A DNA stretch of 64,000 bases from positions 1 through 64,000 of the IMG/VR virus record IMGVR_UViG_3300028550_004390, one strand, 5' to 3'. Positions 24,604 through 33,968 of the stretch are shown one piece after another. The position numbers were made by a program, and so were the translations under genes. Each line of letters starts with the position of its first letter. Position 1 is the first letter of the stretch. Source of the DNA: a virus. The notes under the pieces were generated by a model. That model had not been told where the DNA came from. It did not search any database and saw nothing but the letters and a program-made list of their open reading frames with translations.

Positions 24604-25409
24604 TTATTATCCTTAAATACTACTTGATCTATACTAACATCAGTTCCAAATATGTAATCGGCAACTGGCTTTATACTTTTAAAATTTTCTCTGAAAGGCC
24701 TTAGGAAATTGCACGTTATATATCCATCTGAATGAAGCTTATTTAGATCTATATTCCACCAAGACCTGTCTATCCAATCAATACTTACGTTTGCATTTCT
24801 ATCGACCTTTGTGATTTTTCCAGCCCAAATATTTAATAGAACCCTCATTAGGGATTCATCTGAAAATATGTTAGACGGAATTTCTATAGCTTCTTTATGG
24901 TCGAAGGTTTCCGATCCGACAAATGACTTTATTAGCTTTTCATATGATAATCCATTAGGGTTTACTATAGCTTTAAATACACTTCCCTTTGCTGTCATTG
25001 TGCTCATAGGGAACTTGCCTTCATGGGGAGTTCCTTTATATACCTCAGACCCTACAACTATAACACCGTCTTTATATGTTGAAGTTCTATCTTCAAAGAA
25101 TTTTTTTTGTAAAGGTATTGTATCCATATCTTCAATCATGCAAACTTCGTTTTCATATTCTGCTGCTATTATATGTCTACTAATTTTTGCTTGGTTTGCT
25201 GTCGGTATACCTGGAATGGTATTGAATATCTTAACTTCTGCGTATGTTCTCATTCGCACAACTAATTCATCATCTTCACTTCGATCGCTTATAAAAGCAA
25301 TACTCAAGGCTTTTTCGGGGAAGTATTTTTTCCAAGCTTTTGCAACTATCGGTACAAATTGTAAAAACATTGGGTTTTCATCTGTACTTACTATGATTCT
25401 ATCAAACAT
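24600..25409 (-). CDS. GT-A-like glycosyltransferase
   Basis: A 269-residue protein (MFDRIIVSTDENPMFLQFVP...) with the motif CMIEDMDTIPL, a D-x-D metal site of GT-A transferases, and a C-terminal SWWNIDLNKLHSDGYI. It resembles phage and Bacteroidetes transferases of uncertain donor. It overlaps the WbqC gene by 8 bp. Confidence 0.6.
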   Translation of the reverse strand: MFDRIIVSTDENPMFLQFVPIVAKAWKKYFPEKALSIAFISDRSEDDELVVRMRTYAEVKIFNTIPGIPTANQAKISRHIIAAEYENEVCMIEDMDTIPLQKKFFEDRTSTYKDGVIVVGSEVYKGTPHEGKFPMSTMTAKGSVFKAIVNPNGLSYEKLIKSFVGSETFDHKEAIEIPSNIFSDESLMRVLLNIWAGKITKVDRNANVSIDWIDRSWWNIDLNKLHSDGYITCNFLRPFRENFKSIKPVADYIFGTDVSIDQVVFKDNK

Positions 25410-25971
25410 TTTTTATCTTATCCTTTAGTATTTCTAATACTGGTTTTTTTATCATATCTTTATCGTTTTGGAAAACGAGGTCTATATTATTGCTATGGAA
25501 CATATCTAGGTCCATATAGCTTTTGCCACTTGTTCCTGATATGTAAGATGTTGCATTCATAGATTTGCATATTTCTACTAATCTGGCTGTACCTTTTAGT
25601 TCTGTATCCTTATCTGAAACTATCTCTGTTTTTATATCCAATATCTTGCAAATTTTTCTTATTAGATTTCCATTCGTTTCGAAAAGACTGTTGGATATGC
25701 ATTCATCAAATATTTCTAAATTATAATCATAAAGACTTTTTTTAATCTTGGTCCAATCTCTTTGTGGGTTTACATACCTCTTATCGACTATACTTTCCAA
25801 ACCTTTATTTGTACCCATGGTAAACCACCTTTCATTCATGTTAAATCTATTTTGGAAATTATTCTTTTCAAACTGGCAATGATTTAACAGTACAAACACA
25901 TCGGCTGACTCTATTTTTTGAAAGAATGGGTACCAAGGCATAAAGTTTGGTTGGTGGATTGTTATTTGCAT
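25402..25971 (-). CDS. WbqC-family protein
   Basis: A 189-residue protein of the WbqC family: MQITIHQPNFMPWYPFFQKI, DVFVLLNHCQFEKNNFQNR, and late TSYISGTSGKSYMD. The family is found in O-antigen and surface-glycan clusters, with a suspected acyl- or aminotransfer role that is unproven. Its place here supports the surface-glycan reading. Confidence 0.8.
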   Translation of the reverse strand: MQITIHQPNFMPWYPFFQKIESADVFVLLNHCQFEKNNFQNRFNMNERWFTMGTNKGLESIVDKRYVNPQRDWTKIKKSLYDYNLEIFDECISNSLFETNGNLIRKICKILDIKTEIVSDKDTELKGTARLVEICKSMNATSYISGTSGKSYMDLDMFHSNNIDLVFQNDKDMIKKPVLEILKDKIKNV

Positions 25972-25981
25972 TTGGAAACTT

Positions 25982-26536
25982 TTACTTTAGCCATTGTTTA
26001 AATCCTTCAAATGTAAATTCTCTTGCATGTATATACCACAAGTTGTGTTTTGGATTATACTCGTTATATTCACAGCATAGCCATCCATCTTCAAATTTTA
26101 CTAGCTTTATTCCATGTTCACTACATATACTTTCAGTATCTATATTCCACTTATTGAATGGAGGAACAAATATAGAAGCTTTTGCTAAGTTACAGCTAGT
26201 AATGATACTAAGCTCTTGGGTTTCCTTTGTAAGTAGTCTGTGGTCAACGTGGATGAGACCATGACCTGCTCGGGTGATCCATTCTGGGAATTCTGGTATG
26301 CCGCAATCATCGACTTCATAGAATTTTCTATGGTCACTATGGGCATTGAGAATTTTAGGAAAAATCCTTTCGGAGGTGATTCCCTCTTCCGAAGTCATAT
26401 CATGTACTAGGGGTGAGATGCAGAAAATAACTTCAGCGGATGGTATTTTCTTTTTTATTAACTCTGCAAATCTGATTGTCAAGTCCATATCTGCATTTAT
26501 GCAAATGTCGTCAAATCTAAATGTCCTCTTACTCAT
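25982..26536 (-). CDS. Polysaccharide deacetylase-like protein
   Basis: A 184-residue protein starting FRFDDICINADMD, with SPLVHDM, AGHGLIHVDHRLL and PPFNKWNID. The DD pair, H-x3-H pattern and PPF block resemble NodB-type or DUF2334-like deacetylases, which remove N-acetyl groups from sugars by a metal-dependent route. Residue spacing is not a perfect match, so the assignment is tentative. Confidence 0.55.
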   Translation of the reverse strand: MSKRTFRFDDICINADMDLTIRFAELIKKKIPSAEVIFCISPLVHDMTSEEGITSERIFPKILNAHSDHRKFYEVDDCGIPEFPEWITRAGHGLIHVDHRLLTKETQELSIITSCNLAKASIFVPPFNKWNIDTESICSEHGIKLVKFEDGWLCCEYNEYNPKHNLWYIHAREFTFEGFKQWLK

Positions 26537-27177
26537 AACATATCTCCATGTTCAGGGTGTAATTTAGCATTATGCTCATCGAATGCTTGGCCTATAAATA
26601 GACCTGGCTTCCTTTTTGTTGGGAATGGAATTTTTTGGAAGTACTCATCGTGAACGCAGCTATTGTTTTTTACCAAAGGAAATACCATTTCCCTTAGAAA
26701 GTTTTGATCAACTTGCCAAAAGTTTCCCTTATCATAACTGGTTATTAGCTCTTTAAGGTTTGCCAAAATGTTTCCCCTTACTCCCCACATACCACCTAGT
26801 ATTTCAGTACCGTGCTGTGGATGATCTCTCATGATATGGAAGTCTTTTTCACTTTTTAGCCATTCATTAACAGCTGCTGACTCTCTGCTATTCAATCTGC
26901 TATCAGTATCCCTAGATATCATTACTTCTACGTCGGTCTCTGAAGCAGGGTAGAATCTCCAGAACATTGCTGTCCAATCTCCAGGACCCATTTCTACTAT
27001 TTCTGTATTGTCTTGAGATTTTATGGTATTGATAATATCTTCAGGCACACAATCAGCTACATAAAATCTACAGATCCAACCTGGATAATGTTTTTTGGCA
27101 AGAGCCGATTGCTTTACTGCACCTATTGTATATGTAGGGTTATTTCCCCATAGACTAAAACTAATTATTTTTTTCAT
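26533..27177 (-). CDS. Glycosyltransferase-like protein (GT-A, SRDTDSR motif)
   Basis: A 214-residue protein (MKKIISFSLWGNNPTYTIGA) with KHYPGWICRFYV and MISRDTDSRL, a DxD-type site. Proteins with FSLWG...YPGW...RDxDSR occur in host glycan clusters and giant phages as predicted glycosyltransferases. ATGA overlap with the deacetylase gene. Confidence 0.65.
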   Translation of the reverse strand: MKKIISFSLWGNNPTYTIGAVKQSALAKKHYPGWICRFYVADCVPEDIINTIKSQDNTEIVEMGPGDWTAMFWRFYPASETDVEVMISRDTDSRLNSRESAAVNEWLKSEKDFHIMRDHPQHGTEILGGMWGVRGNILANLKELITSYDKGNFWQVDQNFLREMVFPLVKNNSCVHDEYFQKIPFPTKRKPGLFIGQAFDEHNAKLHPEHGDML

Positions 27178-28743
27178 TTAGCCCTTTCCAAATATATGTT
27201 TATAATTATTGAATACTAAAGATTCTTCAATATGCTTTTCTTTTTGAGTTTCTAAGCTGGTTGACATTCCTTTTGGGTTCATATAGTACATGCCATATAT
27301 TCCTGGTATTTTTGAGAACACAGATCCATTTTTAACCATTCTAAGCCACATTTCCCAATCTCCAGCAGATTTATATGAATCGTCAAACATTTCCTTTTCA
27401 TGTATTTTAGCTCTCCAAACGGGCATACAACCTGGCAAGCATTTCTCCATATTTCTAATTGAAAATTCTTTGATAGGATAAACTCTTCCTTGGGATGTAT
27501 TATTATAGTAGCTTTCAAAGTCATTCATTGTTAGGTATGCTTCACTATAAGCTAAGTCTATGTTTTCATTATCCTCTAGGAACCTTACATGATGTTCAAT
27601 ATGGGTATCTGCTCTTCTATCGTCTAGATTTGCATTTGTTATATACTTACCTTTTGACAGTTCGATGCCTTTATTCCAGCAACCATATATTCCAGGATCA
27701 TCTTCTAGTTTTTTATATATTATGTTGTCGTGTATTTTCATTTGTGAAAGAATAGTTTCACATAGTGGTCCTGGTGTGGGATCAACTATAATAAGTTCAC
27801 ACGAACTAAATACTGACTGGGAGGTCATATTTTCTAAGAAAGCCTTTATATGGTCTTCACCTTTAAACTTTGAAGTAATGATTGAAACTAGAGGTAATGC
27901 GTGTTCATATAACTTTGGTTCTTGTATAAAGTTCTCTATAAAGCTCTGTTTGGATGCTCTAATGAAGTCTAGTAGCTCGATACCTTTTAACTTAGGAAAC
28001 CATGGTTCTGAAGTGCATCCATTTTTATCGTCCGTTATAACCTTACATCCTAGCATCCGGGCCTCAACTATAAACTTATTATATGTTTCCAATACCCCAG
28101 GTAAAAATAGTACTGTTTCGTATTTTGCCATGGTTTCCATAAGGTCCTTATATGGCAATGGGCCTACAAGATCATATTCTATACCGTTAGTTTCACAATA
28201 TTGAATACAAACGTTAGTATTTTTTATCGGATTAGGCGAATTCAATATCATAGTTTTTGATTTGGTCTTTTCACAAATAGATTTTTCAATGATATCTAGA
28301 TGCTCATCAGACCATATACTAGTCGATAAATTAACAACGTTATTTAAACCTACATTTTTACTAACAACATCGCTGTGTAGCCTAGATTGACAATAAACAT
28401 ATTTTGCATTTGTGTAGAACTTTCGGTTAATTATCTGGTTTGGTGGAACCATATAGTCTTTATATTTTGATACATCCCTTTGAGGTATGTATTTATGGTC
28501 ATGTTCAATTATGCAATAGTTACATTCTTGTAACTTAAGCTTAATATTTTCTGACAGTTGTACGAAATTACTTATGAAAATATTCTCTGTTAAGTGTTCA
28601 TTGGTAACATTTGAACATTTTACTCTACTAACTTGACAACCAAGCTTTTCTAGTTCTTTAATAATTTCTTCATTAACTAGTTCTGCTCCGCCGAATATTT
28701 CATCTAAGAAAAAGTCTGCTATAAATGTTATACTTTTACTCAA
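27178..28743 (-). CDS. Bifunctional glycosyltransferase (GT-B plus GT2)
   Basis: A 521-residue fusion. Residues 1-270 are GT-B like (ITFIADFFLDEIFGGAELVNEEII; TMILNSPNPIKNTN; FLPGVLETYNKFIVEARMLGCKVI). Residues about 280-521 are a family 2 GT-A domain (PLVSIITSKFKGEDHIKAFLENM; CWNKGIELSKGKYITNANLDDRR, with NLDD as metal site; SAGDWEMWLRM). The start is TTG with AAAGGA 8 nt upstream; no ATG is near. First gene after the class A promoter at 28774-28823. Confidence 0.8.
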   Translation of the reverse strand: MSKSITFIADFFLDEIFGGAELVNEEIIKELEKLGCQVSRVKCSNVTNEHLTENIFISNFVQLSENIKLKLQECNYCIIEHDHKYIPQRDVSKYKDYMVPPNQIINRKFYTNAKYVYCQSRLHSDVVSKNVGLNNVVNLSTSIWSDEHLDIIEKSICEKTKSKTMILNSPNPIKNTNVCIQYCETNGIEYDLVGPLPYKDLMETMAKYETVLFLPGVLETYNKFIVEARMLGCKVITDDKNGCTSEPWFPKLKGIELLDFIRASKQSFIENFIQEPKLYEHALPLVSIITSKFKGEDHIKAFLENMTSQSVFSSCELIIVDPTPGPLCETILSQMKIHDNIIYKKLEDDPGIYGCWNKGIELSKGKYITNANLDDRRADTHIEHHVRFLEDNENIDLAYSEAYLTMNDFESYYNNTSQGRVYPIKEFSIRNMEKCLPGCMPVWRAKIHEKEMFDDSYKSAGDWEMWLRMVKNGSVFSKIPGIYGMYYMNPKGMSTSLETQKEKHIEESLVFNNYKHIFGKG

Positions 28744-28773
28744 TTGTTTTTTCCTTTAGTATTTAATAGACAT

Positions 28774-28823
28774 GTAAATATAAGGTATAACTAGCGAAAT
28801 AAAAAATTATTCCCTGGTTATTT
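28774..28823 (-). promoter_or_regulatory. Class A promoter element
   Basis: Coding strand: AAATAACC, AATAATTTTTTATTTCG, 11 nt, CCTTATATTTACATG. It begins the transcript for most of the glycan block. AAATAACC includes the TAA of the gene above. Confidence 0.65.
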
Positions 28824-29237
28824 TCCTAAGTTATAATCTAGAAGCATTATCCCTGACATCTTTTTTATATCTAAGGTTCTATAGCTTGTGTTGTATTTAC
28901 TACCCATTTTAGATTTTAAAATGCCCTCATATATTGCACGAGGACTTCCAGGCAGATTTAGCTTTGGGATATTATTTTTAACCCCAGGTTGGGATATAGA
29001 AGTAGTACCTACTGTTTTAGCTAGATTTATAAATGTTATAGAATTAAACTCATTGAGAGATAAAGCATGTAACTGGCCTTTGTAATTTACATCTAGAACC
29101 AGAAGAATATATTCGCCCCCTGATTGGTCCTGGCTCGTATACCTGCATTTAACAATCATTCCCTCGGTAAGCTTGTCTTTAGATATTATAAATCTAGATT
29201 TTACTCTAGTATTATGTTCACTATAAAAGTTCGCCAA
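28818..29237 (-). CDS. Hypothetical protein, TTG start
   Basis: A 139-residue basic protein with a beta-rich N-terminal half (VKCRYTSQDQSGGEYILLVLDVNYKGQLHAL) and a helical C-terminus. It probably starts at a TTG at 29237 with AAAGGA upstream; an ATG lies only at codon 27. It overlaps the upstream gene by 17 bp. The layout recalls small T4-like proteins adjoining tail or DNA-handling genes, but no family is certain. Confidence 0.5.
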   Translation of the reverse strand: MANFYSEHNTRVKSRFIISKDKLTEGMIVKCRYTSQDQSGGEYILLVLDVNYKGQLHALSLNEFNSITFINLAKTVGTTSISQPGVKNNIPKLNLPGSPRAIYEGILKSKMGSKYNTSYRTLDIKKMSGIMLLDYNLGK

Positions 29238-29694
29238 GACTATATCCTTTTATATTCTTAATAGCAGATAGATATGCGTCATAGTACTGAGCATTATCCA
29301 TATCTATTTTCGATTCATAATTAACATCCTGGGAGTATTGCTTCTCTTCAGATTGGGTTAACTTAATTATAGGGGCATAGCACCATTTGTACTCGTTTTT
29401 ATTCCCAGTAGGAAATACAATGCCTTCTGTTGTTTGAATAGATGATGGGTACCAATACGATTCACCATCGTCGAATCTGAGGTCTTTCATAAGTCTAGGC
29501 ATTTTAGATTCAAAAGTATTTAAATCAAAGTCTGGGTTCTTTTTGTAGTTTAATGGAAATTCATTTGTAAAAAAGCCAGAGCTAAGATCCATTCTGGTTT
29601 GCATATTTTTATCATCATACTCAGTTAAGACCCTGTCTTTTCCTGTGATAGGACTTTTAGTCCAGACATCTTTTGTCGCTTTTTTATTATTCAT
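29221..29694 (-). CDS. Hypothetical protein
   Basis: A 157-residue polar protein with an N-terminal TKSPITGKDRVLTEYDD and several Trp/Tyr blocks (GESYWYPSSIQTTEG; EYKWCYAPI). The latter half is helical. It overlaps the GT4 gene by 8 bp. No family recognised. Its place within the glycan block may be by chance. Confidence 0.5.
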   Translation of the reverse strand: MNNKKATKDVWTKSPITGKDRVLTEYDDKNMQTRMDLSSGFFTNEFPLNYKKNPDFDLNTFESKMPRLMKDLRFDDGESYWYPSSIQTTEGIVFPTGNKNEYKWCYAPIIKLTQSEEKQYSQDVNYESKIDMDNAQYYDAYLSAIKNIKGYSLGELL

Positions 29695-30952
29695 ATGTTT
29701 GAAGTGCCTCTAATTTTGGTACTTTGGGTTCAAAGCTAGGAACGTTATTTTCTACTTGCTTTGTAAATAGTTTAGTCATTTCATCTAATGTAAAATTATC
29801 TTTTATATATTGTTTTTGCTTTCTAGATTTAGCAAGATGTTTTTTGTAATTAGATTCAACATCCTTTATAACTCCCATAGCATATCCATAGTCAACGTAA
29901 TACCAACTAGAACCTTCAATAATAACTTTTTCCCACTGAGCTGACTTGTGAACTGGCTGTAGTTGGCCTTGTAGTAGTAACCCATGTTCAGAAAGGAAAT
30001 CAAGATGTCCAGACCAATTTGAAGCCAAAATAGGTTTTCCAGTTATTCCAAATTCTAATAGCGGTCGTCCGAATCCTTCTCCATGAGTAAAACTTACCAT
30101 AGCCTTAATTTTAGGATGGTGGTATAAGCCATTCATTTCTTCAGAGGATAAGTCCCCATGTAATAAATACACATTTGGGACTGTACCTGAAGTCTCTACC
30201 GAGCTTCTGATCTGACGTATTCTATCTAGCATGTTTTCTCTATCAGTAACTGAATACCCTGCTGAAGATGTTTTAATTATTAAAGCAGGTTGATTTTTAG
30301 ATGCTTTATTTTTAAAGGCTTCTAAAAAAGTCCTAAGTGTTCCTCCGGTGTCTTTTCGATCGTGGCCAAAGTCCCCATTAAGCCAATGGCCAACCATTAA
30401 ATAGCAATTCTTTTCAGGAATAGTGTCTAATGATGAACAAATGGACTCTGGATATTTTTGGAACTTATTAAATACTGACAGGTCTAAGCCTTCAAATAGG
30501 ACTTCTATTTTTGTATCTAAAACAAGCTCAGATGTTACTTGTTGGGTGTTCGGATCCTTTCCTTGGTACTTAGTATTTTCAAATACCTTTTTAGCATGCT
30601 CAGATGGTACAATAACCAGGTCCATCCTATTAACTCCCTGTAACCATTCTGGAGAAACCATAGTTGTTTCCATTCCGGCAGTTATGCCTATATTATATTT
30701 GCCTACTTGTTGGAATTCCGAAGGCACTGTTACTTGGATCCATACATCTGGCTTAGCCGTTAATTGCGGAATTACCATTTTAGAAAATTCTTGAGGCATA
30801 GCATTTCTAGGACACGATCCCCAGGGCTGATCTAGGATCCCTATAGAAAACTTATCCATAGCTATTAAGCTACGTATTAGATCTCTAGCATGGTCACCAT
30901 ACCCAGATCTACTAGAAGCTGGGGCACTTATTACTAAATTAGGCTTAATCAT
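29687..30952 (-). CDS. Glycosyltransferase family 4-like
   Basis: A 421-residue GT-B transferase: SAPASSRSGYGDHARDLI at the N-terminus, FTHGEGFGRPLLEFGITGKP as the E-x7-E nucleotide-binding block, and DGD/GHLDFLSEHG after it. The frame opens 29 codons earlier, but the ATG at 30952 makes an ATGA overlap with the upstream GT4 gene and drops a Ser/Cys-rich extension. Likely adds a hexose to a phage or host glycan. Confidence 0.75.
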   Translation of the reverse strand: MIKPNLVISAPASSRSGYGDHARDLIRSLIAMDKFSIGILDQPWGSCPRNAMPQEFSKMVIPQLTAKPDVWIQVTVPSEFQQVGKYNIGITAGMETTMVSPEWLQGVNRMDLVIVPSEHAKKVFENTKYQGKDPNTQQVTSELVLDTKIEVLFEGLDLSVFNKFQKYPESICSSLDTIPEKNCYLMVGHWLNGDFGHDRKDTGGTLRTFLEAFKNKASKNQPALIIKTSSAGYSVTDRENMLDRIRQIRSSVETSGTVPNVYLLHGDLSSEEMNGLYHHPKIKAMVSFTHGEGFGRPLLEFGITGKPILASNWSGHLDFLSEHGLLLQGQLQPVHKSAQWEKVIIEGSSWYYVDYGYAMGVIKDVESNYKKHLAKSRKQKQYIKDNFTLDEMTKLFTKQVENNVPSFEPKVPKLEALQTYE

Positions 30953-32349
30953 ACTAAGACTCCTGAAGGTGCTACTGGAGCATGTATTGCTGCATTTATG
31001 AGAGTAAAGTTTTTCCGTGGCTCCCATGTTTCTAAACACGTATTAATTGAATTTGTCATAGCTTCTGCCATTCCTTTAGCTGTAAATTTATTTTTAATTG
31101 CCCAGGTTCTTCCTGATAGGCCTTTTTCGGCTCTAATTTCTTTTCCCATTTCATACCAATATTTTAGTCCTTTTGTTATTTGATCTAGGGAAACCCTTGA
31201 ATCGTAAATATATGGGGTTGCTGGTGATCCCTGAAGGGCTACTTGTGGCCATAAAGGATATACCCATTCTCCATGTTCCTGGGCAATTTTACCTGTGCTA
31301 TTACTAGGTATTTCAGCAGTAAAATCTTCGAGACCCATTGGGCGATCATTAATAGTGAACCCCATTTGATCTTGTAATCCTCCTATGACTGATGCTATTG
31401 TTGGGGTACCAGCCATTATAGCTTCCATATGAGTTAATCCAAACCCTTCTGCTGATGATGGGTTGCACATAACGTCTACTATATTATATAGATAATTTAA
31501 TTGTTGTTGCTCTAACTTGCCATTACTAAATATAATGTCGGAATCCTTAGCTAGCTTTTGGGCCACAACCTTTAAATCTGTTCCTGCTTGGTCTACTATA
31601 TCCGTATGAAGTATTAGGGCTGTTTCGGATCTAGCTTCTTTTGGAATTGACAATACAAACGAATTAAATGCTGAAATAAGATCAGCAGGATGTTTTCTTA
31701 AAATATTTCTAGAGTTGAAAAGAGCAATATAATTATATTCTTTATTTCCAAATAGTTTTTTCTTAAATTCTAATAGTTCTGGATCGTCCTGAGGTAGAGG
31801 CTTAAATATGGTTTCGTCTATACCATGTTGGACATATGTTAGGTCTTTACCTTCAATTCTAGGTTTTCTAACACAGACATTTTTATTTATATTATATGTT
31901 TGCTGGGATATTGCCATTAACATGTCGCACGATTCATAAGCATTTTCATTCCAATGCGGATATGGAAGATCATCCCATATATTATAATACATAATAGGAA
32001 TGTTCTGGCGTAGCTCGTGCTCCATATCATACAGCCAACCCCAAAATCTTGGGTCTGTGAAGTGTAATATTGCATCAGGTTTTTCCTTAGCAATTACAGC
32101 TCTTAGAATATTAGGATCTCCATAACCGCTAACAGGATATAGTCGAAGCGATGCATCTTTAACTCCTGTTTCTTGAGCTACATGCCCACTCATATCTAAA
32201 AATTTTCCTTGTTCGGGGTGTGATACTGCTCCAGCCATTTGGACCCAGTCAAAGTCTTTTAAACTGTTTATGACAAACGATTTGGACATCGTGCCGATAC
32301 CAGATGGGATCCTTAGATCATCTGACAATAGTAATATTTTCTTTTTCAT
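30949..32349 (-). CDS. Glycosyltransferase family 4
   Basis: A 466-residue GT-B protein starting ILLLSDDLRIPSGIGTMSKSF, with NSRNILRKHPADLI as linker, and PSSAEGFGLTHMEAIMAGTP, the GT4 donor-binding EGFG...E motif. It is the most complete GT4 of the set. Substrate unknown. It and the neighbouring GT4 are divergent paralogues and are coupled by an ATGA overlap. Confidence 0.85.
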   Translation of the reverse strand: MKKKILLLSDDLRIPSGIGTMSKSFVINSLKDFDWVQMAGAVSHPEQGKFLDMSGHVAQETGVKDASLRLYPVSGYGDPNILRAVIAKEKPDAILHFTDPRFWGWLYDMEHELRQNIPIMYYNIWDDLPYPHWNENAYESCDMLMAISQQTYNINKNVCVRKPRIEGKDLTYVQHGIDETIFKPLPQDDPELLEFKKKLFGNKEYNYIALFNSRNILRKHPADLISAFNSFVLSIPKEARSETALILHTDIVDQAGTDLKVVAQKLAKDSDIIFSNGKLEQQQLNYLYNIVDVMCNPSSAEGFGLTHMEAIMAGTPTIASVIGGLQDQMGFTINDRPMGLEDFTAEIPSNSTGKIAQEHGEWVYPLWPQVALQGSPATPYIYDSRVSLDQITKGLKYWYEMGKEIRAEKGLSGRTWAIKNKFTAKGMAEAMTNSINTCLETWEPRKNFTLINAAIHAPVAPSGVLV

Positions 32350-32355
32350 TAAAAC

Positions 32356-32523
32356 CTATTTATTTTCATTAATCATTTTTCTAAATTTAGTATCTTGGAC
32401 ATACTTCTCCAAGACTATATTTACTAAACTTTGGAAAGTCATATTGTCTTCTATAGACATTATTTTAAACCTTTTATGATTGTTCTTGTTAACATTGACC
32501 GAGGTCAGTTTTGCATTTTTCAT
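32356..32523 (-). CDS. Small ribbon-helix-helix-like protein
   Basis: A 55-residue protein (MKNAKLTSVNVNKNNHKRF ... MTFQSLVNIVLEKYV). One predicted beta strand (TSVNV) followed by two helices fits the Arc/MetJ ribbon-helix-helix DNA-binding fold. AGGAG lies 8 nt before the ATG, and an AT-rich promoter-like box at 32543. It may regulate a phage promoter class. Confidence 0.55.
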   Translation of the reverse strand: MKNAKLTSVNVNKNNHKRFKIMSIEDNMTFQSLVNIVLEKYVQDTKFRKMINENK

Positions 32524-32542
32524 AACTTATTCTCCTATAACT

Positions 32543-32561
32543 CATATATAAGTATATATTA
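32543..32561 (-). promoter_or_regulatory. Class C variant promoter element
   Basis: Coding strand TAATATATACTTATATATG, about 20 nt before the start of the ribbon-helix-helix gene. Its core ATATATACTTATATAT matches the element at 21631-21652. Confidence 0.45.
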
Positions 32562-32572
32562 GAAGAGATTAT

Positions 32573-33001
32573 TCATGACACAATAACTATTTTTTTATTT
32601 AATTTATGGGCTTCTCTAATGGTATGTAAACTACCTGATGATTTTTCGCCTTCAGTTATAAAGGCAATGATGTAGTCCGAAGACTTTGCTAACAACTTAT
32701 TCCTATGAAAGAAATTTTTTGGACTGTAAGTCTTACCATAGAATGCCTCATTCATTGCTGAATATAGATTCTTATTCGTATGGGAGGGGTTAAACTCCCG
32801 ATAATAACATTCGAACTCCAAAGCATATTTTTTGGCCAAAGCATCTGCCCCATGAGGACATCCTCCTGAAAGTATTATTAGTTGGTCACCGAACTTTTGC
32901 TTTAGCGAATAGATCATCTCCTTCACCTTCTTTTTGTTCTGCCATGTTCGGCTTCCAACTATGCCTACCTTTACTGGGCTTGTCGAGTTTCTTTCGGACA
33001 T
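32573..33001 (-). CDS. SLOG/DUF2493-type nucleotide-binding protein
   Basis: A 142-residue Rossmann-like protein: VGIVGSRTW, IILSGGCPHGADALAKKYA and late GSLHTIREAHKLNKKIVIV. This is the YspA/DUF2493 (SLOG) pattern, predicted to bind or process nucleotide derivatives. Its gene overlaps the end of the PD-(D/E)XK nuclease gene by 31 bp, which ties the two together. Confidence 0.75.
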   Translation of the reverse strand: MSERNSTSPVKVGIVGSRTWQNKKKVKEMIYSLKQKFGDQLIILSGGCPHGADALAKKYALEFECYYREFNPSHTNKNLYSAMNEAFYGKTYSPKNFFHRNKLLAKSSDYIIAFITEGEKSSGSLHTIREAHKLNKKIVIVS

Positions 33002-33894
33002 ACATTATAATCTTTTGCGAATGGACACCAACGACAATTACAGTTTTTTTCTCCAGATATAGCAGGAAATTCTGCCTCAGTCTTATATGTACCATCCATG
33101 TTAAACACATTATCTACAAAGGTATCTAGTTTTTTAGACATCTTATTAAGTGATGGTTTTCCATTTGATGGTTCGTAGACCTGAAAACGTTTCATAGGAA
33201 AGTCCATATTTTCATATAGCTTTCTTTTTACGATTAGGTATTCTACGGTTATATCTGACTCAGGCACATCATACTGCTTAGAAAAAAATCTTTTGTAAAG
33301 CCGGAGCTGATCGCCATTTTTCTTTTTCTCAGCTTTAGACCAACCCCAAGTAGATGTTTTTAAATCTAGGATTCTGATCTTATTACCTTCTTTAAGAACC
33401 ACGTCCATAAACCCAAATACAATTATATTAGGATTTGTTTCGGTTTCCATAAAAATAGGCATTTCTATTCCGAGAAGTTCTGTGTTTTTCTTAGAGAAGT
33501 ACTTGCCCCTATTCTTAACCAGATAGTCTAGAATGTCTACGCCTTGATAGTAAATATCTTGAAGGTCATCCGCTGTGCTAAAGTGTTTGCCCTTTTCCTT
33601 CTCTACTGCTTTTTTATAGAGGTCGAACATTGTTTGCTTTAGCATTTGAGCCAGAGGCAAAGCTTCTGCTTTTTTAGCAGTTTCGCCATACATAACTTCT
33701 AGGAATTCCTGAATGACTTCATGTATAGCAGTTCCGAAAACATTGAAAATGGTAGGGTCCCACTTGCCAAGCTTCTTTATGTACTGTAGCTCCCAATGTT
33801 TTGGGCACTGCGAATACATATTGAATTGACTATATGAGATGGTTTTCTTACCCATCTTTTTAGCCTTAAGATAATATTCAGTATGTTTTTCCAT
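32971..33894 (-). CDS. PD-(D/E)XK exonuclease of the RecB/Cas4 type
   Basis: A 307-residue nuclease. SYSQFNMYSQCPKHWELQYI is the start typical of AddB/Cas4-like nucleases; GTAIHEVIQEF is the motif with the metal-binding His; VFGFMDVVLKEG...IRILDLKTS is the D...DxK core. Four Cys, one near residue 30 and three in CNCRWCPF / VCPKE at the C-terminus, could hold an Fe-S cluster. It would process DNA ends in recombination or host DNA breakdown. A class B promoter (33914-33968) lies just upstream. Confidence 0.85.
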   Translation of the reverse strand: MEKHTEYYLKAKKMGKKTISYSQFNMYSQCPKHWELQYIKKLGKWDPTIFNVFGTAIHEVIQEFLEVMYGETAKKAEALPLAQMLKQTMFDLYKKAVEKEKGKHFSTADDLQDIYYQGVDILDYLVKNRGKYFSKKNTELLGIEMPIFMETETNPNIIVFGFMDVVLKEGNKIRILDLKTSTWGWSKAEKKKNGDQLRLYKRFFSKQYDVPESDITVEYLIVKRKLYENMDFPMKRFQVYEPSNGKPSLNKMSKKLDTFVDNVFNMDGTYKTEAEFPAISGEKNCNCRWCPFAKDYNVCPKETRQAQ

Positions 33895-33913
33895 TTGACC
33901 TATTTTGTATACT

Positions 33914-33968
33914 ATTAATATACGACTTGTTTAGTAAATACTACGATGTTAACCGTTAAAAAACGTTA
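33914..33968 (-). promoter_or_regulatory. Class B promoter element
   Basis: Coding strand: AACGTTTTTTAACG dyad, CATCGTAGT, then GTCGTATATTAAT. It leads the RecB-type nuclease gene with a leader of about 20 nt. Confidence 0.7.

Noticed and set aside
25982-26536. Reading the deacetylase-like protein as a firm NodB enzyme
   Set aside because: The residue spacing of the metal site does not clearly match, so only a tentative call is kept.
27665-28204. A 179-codon plus-strand frame
   Set aside because: Antisense to the bifunctional glycosyltransferase, which has clear domain motifs.
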